From positions 1 to 45,829 of the forward strand of contig NZ_BBQH01000047.1 of NCBI RefSeq assembly GCF_018397995.1: a stretch of DNA of 45,829 nucleotides. The letters run 5' to 3'. The translations under genes were made by a program, and so were the position numbers. The stretch's first letter is position 1. Each line of letters starts with the position of its first letter. Under the pieces are notes generated by a model, which saw nothing but the letters and a program-made list of their open reading frames with translations, had not been told where the DNA came from and did no database searches. This DNA comes from Rhizomonospora bruguierae. Its GTDB lineage: Bacteria > Actinomycetota > Actinomycetes > Mycobacteriales > Micromonosporaceae. Shown here in pieces: positions 33,928 to 42,184 of this stretch.

Positions 33928-34445
33928 CATCCGGCGCCACTACGATGCGCGGAATGTGGTCGGTGGTGGCCGTGGTCGCGGTCGTGGTCCTGGTGGCGAT
34001 GTACGTGACGTGGCTGGCGGGGCGCCTCGATCGGCTGCACGCCCGGGCCGCCGCGGCGGCCCGGGCGCTGGACGCCCAGTTGCTGCGCCGGGCCGCCGCC
34101 GCGGCGGTGCTCGCCGAGGAGCTGGCCGCCCCCGAGCTGTACGCGGCCGCCCGCGACGCCCTGGACGCGGCACCCGGCGAGCGGGAGGCCGCCGAGAACG
34201 ATCTGACCCGGGCGCTGCGCCTGATCGACCACCCGGCCGGCGGGCCGGCGGGGGAGGCGGTCGTTGCCGCCAGCCGCCGAGTGGAGCTGGCCCGGCAGGT
34301 GCACAGCGACTGCGTCCGGGACGCGTTGGCGCTGCGCCAGCGCCGGCTGGTCCGGCTGCTGCGGCTGTCCCGCCGGCACGACCGCCCCGGGTACTTCGAC
34401 GTGGGCGACACCACGCTGGAGCTGACGCCACCGGTACCCGCCTGA
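33924..34445 (+). CDS. Membrane-anchored LemA-like protein in the PIM operon
   Basis: 173 aa. GTG 33924 overlaps the pimA stop (GTGA), with GAGGAG upstream. One N-terminal membrane helix (VVAVVAVVVLVAMYVTWLAG) is followed by long helices. Segments line up with LemA: ARALDAQLLRRAAAAAVLAE corresponds to the LemA stretch around IDVQLKRR, AENDLTRALRLI to AENELS-type text, and RRVELARQVHSD with PGYFDV at the end to the C-terminal helix and YFe ending. I infer a divergent LemA-family protein; the function is unknown. A simple coiled-coil membrane protein is the alternative. Confidence 0.7.
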   Translation: MTSGATTMRGMWSVVAVVAVVVLVAMYVTWLAGRLDRLHARAAAAARALDAQLLRRAAAAAVLAEELAAPELYAAARDALDAAPGEREAAENDLTRALRLIDHPAGGPAGEAVVAASRRVELARQVHSDCVRDALALRQRRLVRLLRLSRRHDRPGYFDVGDTTLELTPPVPA

Positions 34446-34543
34446 GCGCGGGGCCGGCGGGGCCGGCGGTACCGGAGTGACCGGCGCCACGCGGCAGGCC
34501 ACCGGAGCGCGATTGGCCGTCGGGTGCGGCCACCCGGGCGGCG

Positions 34544-34549
34544 TAGGAT
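34544..34549 (+). promoter_or_regulatory. TAGGAT -10 element, possible leaderless start of pdxS
   Basis: TAGGAT ends 7 bases before the pdxS ATG, which would put the transcription start at or next to the A of ATG. No ribosome site is present in the seven intervening bases, consistent with a leaderless mRNA. Confidence 0.45.
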
Positions 34550-34556
34550 TTCCGGC

Positions 34557-35477
34557 ATGTCCGAGACTGCCGAGCAGGCTGCTGAGCAGGTCAAGCCCGT
34601 CACCGGCACCGCGCGGGTGAAGCGCGGCATGGCCGAGATGCTCAAGGGTGGCGTGATCATGGATGTGGTCACCGCCGAGCAGGCCAAGATCGCCGAGGAC
34701 GCCGGCGCGGTCGCCGTGATGGCGCTGGAGCGGGTGCCCGCCGACATCCGCGCCCAGGGCGGGGTGGCCCGGATGAGCGACCCCGACCTGATCGACGGGA
34801 TCATCAACGCGGTCTCCATCCCGGTGATGGCCAAGGCCCGGATCGGGCACTTCGTCGAGGCGCAGATCCTCCAGTCGCTCGGCGTGGACTACGTCGACGA
34901 GTCCGAGGTGCTGACCCCCGCCGACTACGCCCACCACATCGACAAGTGGGCGTTCACCGTCCCGTTCGTGTGCGGCGCCACCAACCTGGGCGAGGCGCTG
35001 CGCCGGATCAACGAGGGCGCCGCGATGATCCGCTCCAAGGGCGAGGCCGGCACCGGCGACGTCTCCAACGCCACCACGCACATGCGGCGGATCCGGGCCG
35101 AGATCGCCCGGCTGACCTCGCTGCCCGCCGACGAGCTGTACGTCGCCGCGAAGGAGATGCAGGCCCCGTACGAGCTGGTCCGCGAGGTGGCGACCACCGG
35201 CAAGCTGCCGGTCGTGCTGTTCACCGCGGGCGGCATCGCGACCCCGGCCGACGCGGCGATGATGATGCAGCTCGGCGCCGAGGGCGTGTTCGTCGGCTCC
35301 GGCATCTTCAAGTCCGGCAACCCCGCCGAGCGGGCCGCCGCGATCGTCAAGGCCACCACCTTCTACGACGACCCGGACGTGCTCGCCAAGGTCTCGCGCG
35401 GGCTGGGCGAGGCGATGGTCGGCATCAACGTCGAAGCGGTCCCCGAGCCGCACCGGCTGGCCGAGCGCGGCTGGTGA
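34557..35477 (+). CDS. pdxS: Pyridoxal 5'-phosphate synthase, PdxS subunit
   Basis: 306 aa TIM barrel. It contains [58 protein letters not shown] and [19 protein letters not shown], the full PdxS signature including the catalytic lysines in VMAKAR and in [11 protein letters not shown]. PdxS condenses ribose 5-phosphate, glyceraldehyde 3-phosphate and ammonia (from PdxT) to PLP in a dodecamer. ATG 34557 has no ribosome site but a -10 element directly upstream. pdxT follows after 9 bases. Confidence 0.97.
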   Translation: MSETAEQAAEQVKPVTGTARVKRGMAEMLKGGVIMDVVTAEQAKIAEDAGAVAVMALERVPADIRAQGGVARMSDPDLIDGIINAVSIPVMAKARIGHFVEAQILQSLGVDYVDESEVLTPADYAHHIDKWAFTVPFVCGATNLGEALRRINEGAAMIRSKGEAGTGDVSNATTHMRRIRAEIARLTSLPADELYVAAKEMQAPYELVREVATTGKLPVVLFTAGGIATPADAAMMMQLGAEGVFVGSGIFKSGNPAERAAAIVKATTFYDDPDVLAKVSRGLGEAMVGINVEAVPEPHRLAERGW

Positions 35478-35486
35478 CCGCGGCCC

Positions 35487-36137
35487 GTGACTGAGCCGTC
35501 CGGCGGGTCGTCGGGCGCACAGGCCGGCGCGCAGTCGGCCGCGCCCCGCGTCGGCGTGCTCGCGCTCCAGGGCGACGTGCGCGAGCACCTGCGCGCCCTG
35601 GCCGCGTGCGGTGCCCAGACCGGCCCGGTGCGCCGCCCCCACGAACTGGCCGAGGTCGACGCGCTGGTGGTGCCGGGCGGCGAATCCACCACCATCAGCA
35701 AGCTCGCGATCGAGTTCGGCCTGCTGGACCCGATCCGGGAACGGGTCGCCGCCGGCATGCCCGTCTACGGCTCCTGCGCCGGCATGATCATGCTGGCCAC
35801 CGAGGTCCTGGACGGCCGCCCCGACCAGCGCGGCTTCGACGGCATCGAGATGACCGTGCGGCGCAACGCGTTCGGCCGCCAGGTCGACTCGTTCGAGGCC
35901 GCCGTCCCGGTCAAGGGCGTCGAGGGTGGACCCTTCCACGCGGTCTTCATCCGGGCACCCTGGGTGGAGAGCGTCGGCCCCGGTGTCGAGGTGCTCGGCG
36001 AGGTCGCCGACGGCCCCGCGGCCGGCCGGATCGTCGCCGTGCGGCAGGGCAACCTCGTGGCCACGTCGTTCCACCCCGAACTCACCGGGGACCCGCGACT
36101 GCACCGGTACTTCGTGGACGTCGTGCGGGACCGGTAG
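35487..36137 (+). CDS. pdxT: Pyridoxal 5'-phosphate synthase glutaminase PdxT
   Basis: 216 aa class I glutamine amidotransferase. It has [29 protein letters not shown], the nucleophile Cys in [12 protein letters not shown] and the His/Glu pair in [10 protein letters not shown]. It supplies ammonia to PdxS. The first ~20 residues are an Ala/Gly/Ser-rich extension absent from compact PdxT proteins. GTG 35487 lacks a clear ribosome site, so translation may rely on reinitiation after pdxS. A TAGGAT hexamer overlaps its stop codon and may drive yebC. Confidence 0.96.
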   Translation: MTEPSGGSSGAQAGAQSAAPRVGVLALQGDVREHLRALAACGAQTGPVRRPHELAEVDALVVPGGESTTISKLAIEFGLLDPIRERVAAGMPVYGSCAGMIMLATEVLDGRPDQRGFDGIEMTVRRNAFGRQVDSFEAAVPVKGVEGGPFHAVFIRAPWVESVGPGVEVLGEVADGPAAGRIVAVRQGNLVATSFHPELTGDPRLHRYFVDVVRDR

Positions 36138-36194
36138 GATTGATGCGCTCTGCGGTCAGGTGGTCGCGGGCCTGGCTAGCGACGTGGAGGGGTA

Positions 36195-36944
36195 ATGTCC
36201 GGCCACTCAAAGTGGGCGACGACCAAGCACAAGAAGGCGGTCATCGACGCCAAGCGCGGCAAGCTGTTCGCCCGCCTCATCAAGAACGTCGAGGTGGCGG
36301 CCCGCACCGGCGGCGGTGACCCGGCCGGCAACCCCACGCTGTACGACGCCATCCAGAAGGCCAAGAAGAACTCGGTACCCAACGACAACATCGACCGCGC
36401 CGTCAAGCGCGGCTCCGGCCAGGAGGGCGGCGGCGCCGACTGGCAGACGGTGACGTACGAGGGGTACGGCCCGAGCGGCGTGGCGATCCTCATCGAGTGC
36501 CTCACCGACAACCGCAACCGGGCCAGCACGGAGGTCCGCACCGCCCTGACCCGCAACGGCGGCACCATGGGCGACGCCGGCTCGGTCGCGTACATGTTCT
36601 CCCGCAAGGGCGTGGTGATCGTCCCGAAGGCCGACCTGGCCGAGGACGACGTGCTGCTGGCCGTCCTGGACGCGGGCGCGGAGGAGGTCAACGACCTCGG
36701 CGAGAACTACGAGGTGGTCAGCGAGCCCGGCGACCTGCTGGCGGTCCGCAACGCCCTCCAGGAGGCGGGCATCGAGTACGAGTCGGCCGAGTCGTCGTTC
36801 GTGCCGTCGGTGAACGTGCCCCTGGACGAGGACGGCGCCCGCAAGGTGTTCAAGCTCATCGACGCCCTCGAGGACTGCGACGACGTGCAGAACGTCTACG
36901 CCAACTTCGACGTCTCCGACGAGGTCATGTCCGCCGTCGGCTGA
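36195..36944 (+). CDS. yebC: YebC/PmpR-family protein
   Basis: 249 aa, full family length. It starts [20 protein letters not shown] and contains [20 protein letters not shown] and [20 protein letters not shown], all diagnostic. The family is annotated as DNA-binding regulators near ruvC; recent work on relatives also implicates them in easing ribosome stalling at proline runs. GGAGGGG precedes ATG 36195. In Mycobacterium and Streptomyces ruvC follows nearby; here ~8 kb of other genes separate them. Confidence 0.96.
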   Translation: MSGHSKWATTKHKKAVIDAKRGKLFARLIKNVEVAARTGGGDPAGNPTLYDAIQKAKKNSVPNDNIDRAVKRGSGQEGGGADWQTVTYEGYGPSGVAILIECLTDNRNRASTEVRTALTRNGGTMGDAGSVAYMFSRKGVVIVPKADLAEDDVLLAVLDAGAEEVNDLGENYEVVSEPGDLLAVRNALQEAGIEYESAESSFVPSVNVPLDEDGARKVFKLIDALEDCDDVQNVYANFDVSDEVMSAVG

Positions 36945-37389
36945 CCCTCGTTGTGCCTGTCCGGCGCAGCGCTGCGCGTCCGCGCTCACCGCAATGACGA
37001 ACGCTGGTGGCGCGGCCCGGTGGCGCGGGCTCGGCGGTGGCCCGGTTCGGCTCGGCGGCGGCGTGGCGGCGACCGGCTCGGCCTGACGGCGTACCTCGGC
37101 GGCCTCGGCCCGGCGGCGTGGCGGCCCCGGCCTGGCGCGTAGCCGGCTCGGCGTGGCGGCGTGGCCTGGCGGCAGTGGCGCCACGTCGCTTTGCCCTGCT
37201 TCCGTATAGAAACGGCGGCACCCGCGCGCCTGCCTCGTCGCCGTCGGACCACATGGTGCCGCCGGGGTACACACGCCCTCGGCACAGGTCGCTGTCGTGC
37301 CGCCGCCCCGCACCGCGTGCGGGCCGGAGTAGCCGGTAATCGGTCGGGGCACGGTCGCGCGTTACTCCCTGTGACCGAGGCCACTTTAT

Positions 37390-37410
37390 GATACGAGACG
37401 GTTCCGTATC
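37390..37410 (+). promoter_or_regulatory. TetR-type operator 1 upstream of the MFS gene
   Basis: GATACG, nine bases (AGACGGTTC), CGTATC: a perfect 6-bp inverted repeat in a 21-bp site. It overlaps the presumed -35 (TTCCGT, 37402-37407), which lies 17 bases before TAGGTT (37425-37430). Confidence 0.75.
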
Positions 37411-37430
37411 GCTTGGGCTCCCCCTAGGTT

Positions 37431-37451
37431 GATACGAGTCAGTTCCGTTTC
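37431..37451 (+). promoter_or_regulatory. TetR-type operator 2 upstream of the MFS gene
   Basis: GATACG, nine bases (AGTCAGTTC), CGTTTC: the same 21-bp arrangement with one changed base in the right arm. It lies 41 bp from operator 1 (about four helical turns), directly after the -10 and over the likely transcription start. Confidence 0.7.
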
Positions 37452-37476
37452 ACAATCCACGTCCGGGGGAGACTAC

Positions 37477-39072
37477 GTGGAAACATCAATCAACACCGGC
37501 CACCCGCGCCGCTGGGCCATTCTCGGCGTGCTGGTGGTCAGCCTGCTCGTGGTCGTGCTCGACAACACGATCCTGAACGTGGCCCTGAAGGTCCTCGCCG
37601 ACCCGCGGCAGGGGCTGGGCGCCACGCAGAGCCAGCTCGAGTGGTCCATCAATTCGTACACCCTGGTCTTCGCGGGCCTGCTGTTCACCTTCGGCATCCT
37701 GGGCGACCGGTACGGCCGCAAGCGGTTCCTCCAGGTGGGCCTCGCGCTCTTCGGCCTGGCGTCGCTGCTCTCGGCGTACGCGCAGAGCCCCGGTCAGTTG
37801 GTGGCGGCCCGGTCGCTGATGGGGCTGGGGGCGGCGGCGATCATGCCGGCGACCCTGTCGATCATTTCGAACGTCTTCGACCCGCGGGAGCGCGGCCGGG
37901 CGATCGGCGTCTGGTCCGGCTCGGTGGGCATCGCGGTGGCGATCGGGCCGATTCTCGGCGGGGTGCTGCTGGAGCACTTCTGGTGGGGCTCGGTCTTCCT
38001 GATCAACGTGCCGGTGGTGCTGGTCGGCCTGGTCGCGGTGGCGCTGATGGTGCCGGAGTCGCGCAACCCGGAGCCGGGCCGGGTGGACCTGATCGGGGTG
38101 GTGCTGTCCGTCGTCGGGCTTACCGGCCTGGTGTACGGGATCATCGGCGGCGGCGAGGACGGCTTCGGTCGGGTCGACGTGTGGGTGTGGATCGTTGGCG
38201 GCCTCGCGGTGCTGGGCGCGTTCCTGGCCTGGGAGCGGCGCACCGCGTACCCCGCCCTGGACGTGGGGCTGTTCCGCAACCCGCGGTTCTCCGCGGCCAC
38301 CGCCGCGATCGCGCTCGTCTTCTTCGCGGGCTTCGGCGCGTTCTTCTTCCTGTCGTTCTACCTCCAGTTGGTCCGCGACTTCACGCCCCTGCAGACTGGC
38401 TTGCTCCTGCTGCCGTTCGCGGTGGCCCAGTTGGTGTTCGCGCCCCGCAGCGCGGCGGTGGTCAAGCGGTACGGCGCGAAGGCGGTCGCGGCGGTGGGCC
38501 TGGCCCTGACCGGGGCGTCCCTGGTGGGGTTGGCGTTCCTGACCGCGCACACGCCGATCTGGGTGTTCGCGGTGATGTGCTTCGTGCAGGGCATCGGCAT
38601 GGCGAACGTGCTGCCACCGGCGATGGAGTCGGTGATGTCGTCGCTGCCGCGGGAGAAGGCCGGGGTGGGCTCGGCGGTCACCAACACCGTGCGGCAGGTG
38701 GCGTCGGCGCTGGGCATCGCGGTGCTCGGCTCGGTCGTCGCCGGCGTGTACCGGGACCGGGTGGCCGAGGCGGTCGCCGGGCTTCCGGCGCCGGCCCGGG
38801 TGCCGGCGACCGAGTCGATCGCCGGGGCGTACGGGGTGGCCGAGCGGCTCGGCCCGGCGGGCGCGCCGCTGATCGGGGCGGCGAACGACGCGTTCGTGGT
38901 GGCGATGCACTGGGCGGCCGCGAGCGGCGCGACGGTGGCACTGCTGGGCGTGCTGGTGGTGCTGCGCTGGATGCCGGGGCGGTCGGCCGCGCCCGCCCCG
39001 CGGGTGGTTTCCGAGCAGGTCACCCAGGCCCGCGCGGAACAGGTGCTTGACCCGGAGCTGGCCGAAGCGTAA
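37477..39072 (+). CDS. MFS multidrug exporter, DHA2 (14-helix) family
   Basis: 531 aa with about 14 membrane helices. Motif A is GILGDRYGRKRFLQVG, and the motif C region contains GPILGGVLLEHFWWGSVFLINVP, characteristic of EmrB/QacA-type drug:H+ antiporters. SAVTNTVRQVASALGIAVLG is another family signature. GTG 37477 has GGGGGAG upstream. Two TetR-type operators overlap its promoter and a TetR gene follows after 22 bases, indicating substrate-responsive derepression. The substrate is unknown. Confidence 0.93.
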   Translation: METSINTGHPRRWAILGVLVVSLLVVVLDNTILNVALKVLADPRQGLGATQSQLEWSINSYTLVFAGLLFTFGILGDRYGRKRFLQVGLALFGLASLLSAYAQSPGQLVAARSLMGLGAAAIMPATLSIISNVFDPRERGRAIGVWSGSVGIAVAIGPILGGVLLEHFWWGSVFLINVPVVLVGLVAVALMVPESRNPEPGRVDLIGVVLSVVGLTGLVYGIIGGGEDGFGRVDVWVWIVGGLAVLGAFLAWERRTAYPALDVGLFRNPRFSAATAAIALVFFAGFGAFFFLSFYLQLVRDFTPLQTGLLLLPFAVAQLVFAPRSAAVVKRYGAKAVAAVGLALTGASLVGLAFLTAHTPIWVFAVMCFVQGIGMANVLPPAMESVMSSLPREKAGVGSAVTNTVRQVASALGIAVLGSVVAGVYRDRVAEAVAGLPAPARVPATESIAGAYGVAERLGPAGAPLIGAANDAFVVAMHWAAASGATVALLGVLVVLRWMPGRSAAPAPRVVSEQVTQARAEQVLDPELAEA

Positions 39073-39094
39073 CCGGTCGGCAACAATGCAGGCT

Positions 39095-39697
39095 ATGACC
39101 ACCGACGTCGGGAGCGCTCCTCGGTCGCCCGGGCGACCGAGGAGCGCTCGCGCGGACGAAGCCATCATCGAGGCCGTGCTGAACCTGCTCCAGGACGGCA
39201 CACCGATCGACGCGCTCTCGATCGAGGCGGTGGCCGCCCGCGCCGGGGTCGGCAAGGCCACCATCTACCGGCGGTGGCCCAACAAGGAGGCCCTCCTGCT
39301 GGACGCCGTGCGGGCGCTCAAGGGCCCCCCGCCCCAGGTGGAGGGCGAGTCGGTGCGGGCCGATCTGATCCGGCTGCTGTCCGTGATGAGCTGCAGCCAG
39401 GAGCGGCGGGCGCTGAACGTGATGCCGTGTCTGGTGCCGGAGCTGGTCCGCAACGAAGCGCACTACCGGCTGTACCAGGAGCTCATGGAGCCGCGCCGGG
39501 AGCGGATGCGGGAGGTGCTGCGCCGCGGCGTGCGGACCGGCGAACTGCGCGCGGACCTGGACGTCGAGCTGACGATGACGATGCTCTCCGGGCCGGTCCT
39601 GCTCCAGCGGCTGCTGCGTTGGAACCCGCACCTGGAGGAGAAGAACCTGGCCGAGCGGATCGTCGACGCGGTGCTCGCCGGGATCGCCGGGAAGTAA
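39095..39697 (+). CDS. TetR-family transcriptional regulator
   Basis: 200 aa. The N-terminal helix-turn-helix spans about 18-65 (LSIEAVAARAGVGKATIYRR WPNKEAL), and the C-terminal part is the TetR_C ligand domain. It most likely represses the adjacent MFS exporter through the 21-bp operators upstream of it. ATG 39095 is used; ATG 39086, three codons earlier, is also possible. Codons 6-19 are written in a perfect 38-bp palindrome (39112-39149), so the 5' end of the message can fold into a very stable hairpin that may limit translation or terminate exporter transcripts. Confidence 0.92.
   Translation: MTTDVGSAPRSPGRPRSARADEAIIEAVLNLLQDGTPIDALSIEAVAARAGVGKATIYRRWPNKEALLLDAVRALKGPPPQVEGESVRADLIRLLSVMSCSQERRALNVMPCLVPELVRNEAHYRLYQELMEPRRERMREVLRRGVRTGELRADLDVELTMTMLSGPVLLQRLLRWNPHLEEKNLAERIVDAVLAGIAGK
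39112..39149. repeat. Perfect 38-bp palindrome in the 5' coding region of tetR
   Basis: GAGCGCTCCTCGGTCGCCC (39112-39130) is followed immediately by its exact reverse complement (39131-39149). As RNA it makes a 17-bp stem with a 4-base loop, starting 17 bases into the gene and 40 bases after the exporter stop. Confidence 0.9.
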
Positions 39698-39760
39698 TTT
39701 TCCCCGCGAGGCAACCCGGCGGCGTCCTCACGCGCACCTAGTCCTCGAAGGAGGGCGCGC

Positions 39761-40294
39761 ATGCGGGGGGACGCGGAGGAGCGGCGCCAGTTCGGCGAGT
39801 ATTTCGCCGCGCGCCGGGACGCCGTGCGTCGGACGGCCTATCTGCTCTGTGGCGACTGGCATTGGGCGGAGGATCTCACCCAGGTGGCGTTCATCCGGCT
39901 CGCTGACGGCTGGTCGCGGGTGCGGGATCGGCAGGCGTTGGACGCGTTCGTGCGTACCTGCCTGGTCCGGGCGTACCTGTCCGAGACCCGTCGGCTGTGG
40001 CGGCGCCGGGAGCGGCCGTACGGCGACCCGCCGGAGGCCGTGGTGCCGGACGACGGGCCCGAGGCGTTGGCCCAGCGGGAGCTGTTCGCCCGCGCGCTGC
40101 GCCGGCTGCCGCCCCGCCAGCGGGCCACCCTCGTCTGCCGGTACTACCAGGAGTTGGACGTCGCGGAGACGGCCGCGGCGCTGGGCTGTTCGGTCGGCAC
40201 GGTCAAGAGCCAGACGGCGCGCGGCCTGGCCGCCCTGCGCGAGCTGCTGGGTGACGAACTGCCGGGCGCGCTGAGCGGGGTGGGTGGGCGATGA
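39761..40294 (+). CDS. SigE-family ECF sigma factor
   Basis: 177 aa. Sigma region 2 (RRTAYLLCGDWHWAEDLTQV AF) and region 4 (LPPRQRATLVCRYYQELDVAE, then TAAALGCSVGTVKSQTARGLAAL) are clear and match the actinobacterial SigE-family group. There is no C-terminal extension. GGAGG precedes ATG 39761. Its stop overlaps the next start (ATGA), the usual place for an anti-sigma gene. It probably directs transcription of its own operon, but I cannot identify a matching promoter. Confidence 0.92.
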   Translation: MRGDAEERRQFGEYFAARRDAVRRTAYLLCGDWHWAEDLTQVAFIRLADGWSRVRDRQALDAFVRTCLVRAYLSETRRLWRRRERPYGDPPEAVVPDDGPEALAQRELFARALRRLPPRQRATLVCRYYQELDVAETAAALGCSVGTVKSQTARGLAALRELLGDELPGALSGVGGR

Positions 40295-41568
40295 CGGACC
40301 TGCGCGAACTGCTCGCGGACGTGGCCGGCGAGCCCGGGCCGCCGAGCCGGTTGACCTCGGATGCGCTGTTCGCCGCCGGCCGGCGCCGGCGGGCCCGCCG
40401 CCGGGCCGCGCTGACCGGCGCCCTGGCGGGCCTCGTGGTGGCCGTGGTGGCCGGCGCCGCCACGGTGGTCGGCGGTCCGCAGGCCGCGCCGCCGCGGCCG
40501 GGTGAGCCGCCCGTCACTGCCGGGCCGGGTGCCACCGACCTGGTGCAGTGGGTGGGCGCCGGCGACGCCGAGCACGTGTACCAGGCGTACATCCGATGTG
40601 CGGGGTCCGAGTGGCCGTGGTCGCCGGCCACCCAGGGGACCGCCGGGCCGCCGGCCTGCGACAAGAGCCGCTTCATGGTCGCCGAGTCCGCTGATGGCGG
40701 CCGCACGTGGGGAGCGCTCGGCGCCCCGGTCGACCCGGAGGGCCTGGTGGTGCTCGGTCCCGGCCGGCTGGCGGCGCTGGCGCAAGGTGGCCTTGGCCTT
40801 CTGGTCAGCACGGACGGGGGCGCCACCTGGTCGTCCGCGGCCCGGGGGCCGGACGTGGTCGCGGCGCCGGCCGGGGCGCCGCTGCTCTGCCTGGCCGACG
40901 CCGTCGACGCGCCGTGCACGCTCACCGTCGTGGACCCGGTCGCCCACCGCTACTTCGCGTTGGCCGAGCAGCCGGGGGTCAAGGTGTTCCCCGGGGTGCG
41001 GGCAGCCGTCCCGGCCGCGGTGCGCGACGGTGATCGGCTCTGGATCGGCGGCAGGACCGGTGACGGGCGCCCCGCGGTCGCGGAGAGTCCGGACGCCGGG
41101 CGCAGTTGGACGGTCACCCCGCTTCCCGCGTGCGCCGCCGCCGAATGCCCCCCTCCGGAGGTGGTCGCCGGCCCCAGCGGCGTCCGGTACGCGGTGGCCA
41201 CCTCGCCGACCGACCGGCAACGCTGGGCCGCCTTCCGGTGGAGCGGCCCCGGCCGGTGGGAGCCGGCCGGTGCGGCGCCGACCGGTCCGGTGGGCACGGT
41301 GGTGGGCTGGGGCTACGTGGCCGGCGACGGCCGGCTGGTCCTGGTCGAGCTGCGGCGCTCCGCCCGAGTGGACATCGACCGCCAGCGCTACTGGGCGGCA
41401 CCGCCGGGCGGTGGGCAGTTCGTGCCCGTGTCGCCGCCGGGCCTGCCCGACACGGTCTACCCCGTCCAGCGCAGCGCGGACGGCTGCTACTACGCGCTCA
41501 GCTACTCCGACCGGGTTCTGTACCGCTCTGCCGACGGCTGGCGCTGGTCGCCCGCCGGATCACGCTGA
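40291..41568 (+). CDS. Membrane-anchored Asp-box (BNR-type) beta-propeller in anti-sigma position
   Basis: 425 aa. A ~45-residue cytosolic N-terminus (MTDLRELLADVAGEPGPPSR, then an Arg cluster RRRRARRR) precedes one membrane helix (ALTGALAGLVVAVVAGAATVV). The large outer domain has four Asp-box motifs: SADGGRTWG, STDGGATWS, SPDAGRSWT and a degenerate SADGWRWS, typical of sialidase-like six-bladed propellers. ATG 40291 overlaps the sigma-factor stop. The topology suits an anti-sigma-like sensor, yet the cytosolic part has no zinc HxxxCxxC motif. No catalytic role is evident. Confidence 0.82.
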   Translation: MTDLRELLADVAGEPGPPSRLTSDALFAAGRRRRARRRAALTGALAGLVVAVVAGAATVVGGPQAAPPRPGEPPVTAGPGATDLVQWVGAGDAEHVYQAYIRCAGSEWPWSPATQGTAGPPACDKSRFMVAESADGGRTWGALGAPVDPEGLVVLGPGRLAALAQGGLGLLVSTDGGATWSSAARGPDVVAAPAGAPLLCLADAVDAPCTLTVVDPVAHRYFALAEQPGVKVFPGVRAAVPAAVRDGDRLWIGGRTGDGRPAVAESPDAGRSWTVTPLPACAAAECPPPEVVAGPSGVRYAVATSPTDRQRWAAFRWSGPGRWEPAGAAPTGPVGTVVGWGYVAGDGRLVLVELRRSARVDIDRQRYWAAPPGGGQFVPVSPPGLPDTVYPVQRSADGCYYALSYSDRVLYRSADGWRWSPAGSR

Positions 41569-41587
41569 AGGAAGGTCTCTCGCAACG

Positions 41588-42184
41588 ATGCCTAGACACC
41601 CCCTGCCCGCAATCGCCGCGGCCGTGGCGCTCGTGGCGCTCGCCCTCTCCGGCTGCGGCGGCGACCCGGGCCCCGAGGTGGCGACCGCGGCCACCGGGGC
41701 GCCCACCGCGGACGCGTCCGCCACCGGCGGCGGCGCCGTGGCCGAGTACCTGGCGGCGCAGCGCCAATGGGTCGGCTGCATGCGCGAGCACGGCTACGAG
41801 CTGCCCGATCCGGACTCGCGCGGCCGGGTGGACGTCAACCTGCGCCAGATCGGCGTGACCGACAAGACCGACCCGCGCTTCATCCAGGCGCAGCAGGACT
41901 GCCGGCGGTTCAGCCGGGAGGTCCCCGAGGAACTCCTGGAGCGGGAGGTGCTGACGGCCGATCAGATCGCGCACCGCCGCGCGTACGCGAAGTGCATGCG
42001 GGAGCACGGCGACGAGTCGTTCCCCGACCCGGAGCCGGACGGCACCTGGCCCCGCCGGGCCAACCCGGGCGGGTCGGAGCAGGGCGCGGAGCAGGGGTAC
42101 CGCGCGGGGCTCACCTGCGCGCCGGTGCTGGACGGCAAGCCGGCCGACCCCAACGCCACCCCGCCGCCGGACGCCAAGGGATGA
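41588..42184 (+). CDS. Lipoprotein with duplicated CMREHG motif
   Basis: 198 aa. The signal peptide ends in the lipobox LSGC (Cys about residue 24), then a Thr/Ala-rich spacer. The mature part contains two related units: QWVGCMREHGYELPDPD and YAKCMREHGDESFPDPEPDG, plus Cys residues in QQDCRRF and LTCAPV that could form disulfides with them. Proteins with this CMREHG...PDPD pattern recur in actinobacteria beside peptidoglycan-binding adaptors and MacB-type ABC genes, but I know no assigned function. ATG 41588 follows GAAGG; its stop overlaps the adaptor start. Confidence 0.85.
   Translation: MPRHPLPAIAAAVALVALALSGCGGDPGPEVATAATGAPTADASATGGGAVAEYLAAQRQWVGCMREHGYELPDPDSRGRVDVNLRQIGVTDKTDPRFIQAQQDCRRFSREVPEELLEREVLTADQIAHRRAYAKCMREHGDESFPDPEPDGTWPRRANPGGSEQGAEQGYRAGLTCAPVLDGKPADPNATPPPDAKG

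Larger units (their letters stand above)
36945..37476. other. Gene-free interval with GGC-rich low-complexity DNA and the MFS control region
   Basis: 532 bases. From about 37000 to 37185 the sequence is a degenerate mix of GGCGGC and CTCGGC units with no ribosome site or convincing codon structure. A short palindrome GCGCAGCGCTGCGC (36964-36977) follows yebC. The right end holds the twin operators and promoter of the MFS gene. Confidence 0.55.

Noticed and set aside
37000-37200. GGC-rich tract after yebC as a coding region
   Set aside because: Frames in all directions are Arg/Ala/Pro-rich without ribosome sites or recognisable motifs; it looks like low-complexity intergenic DNA.
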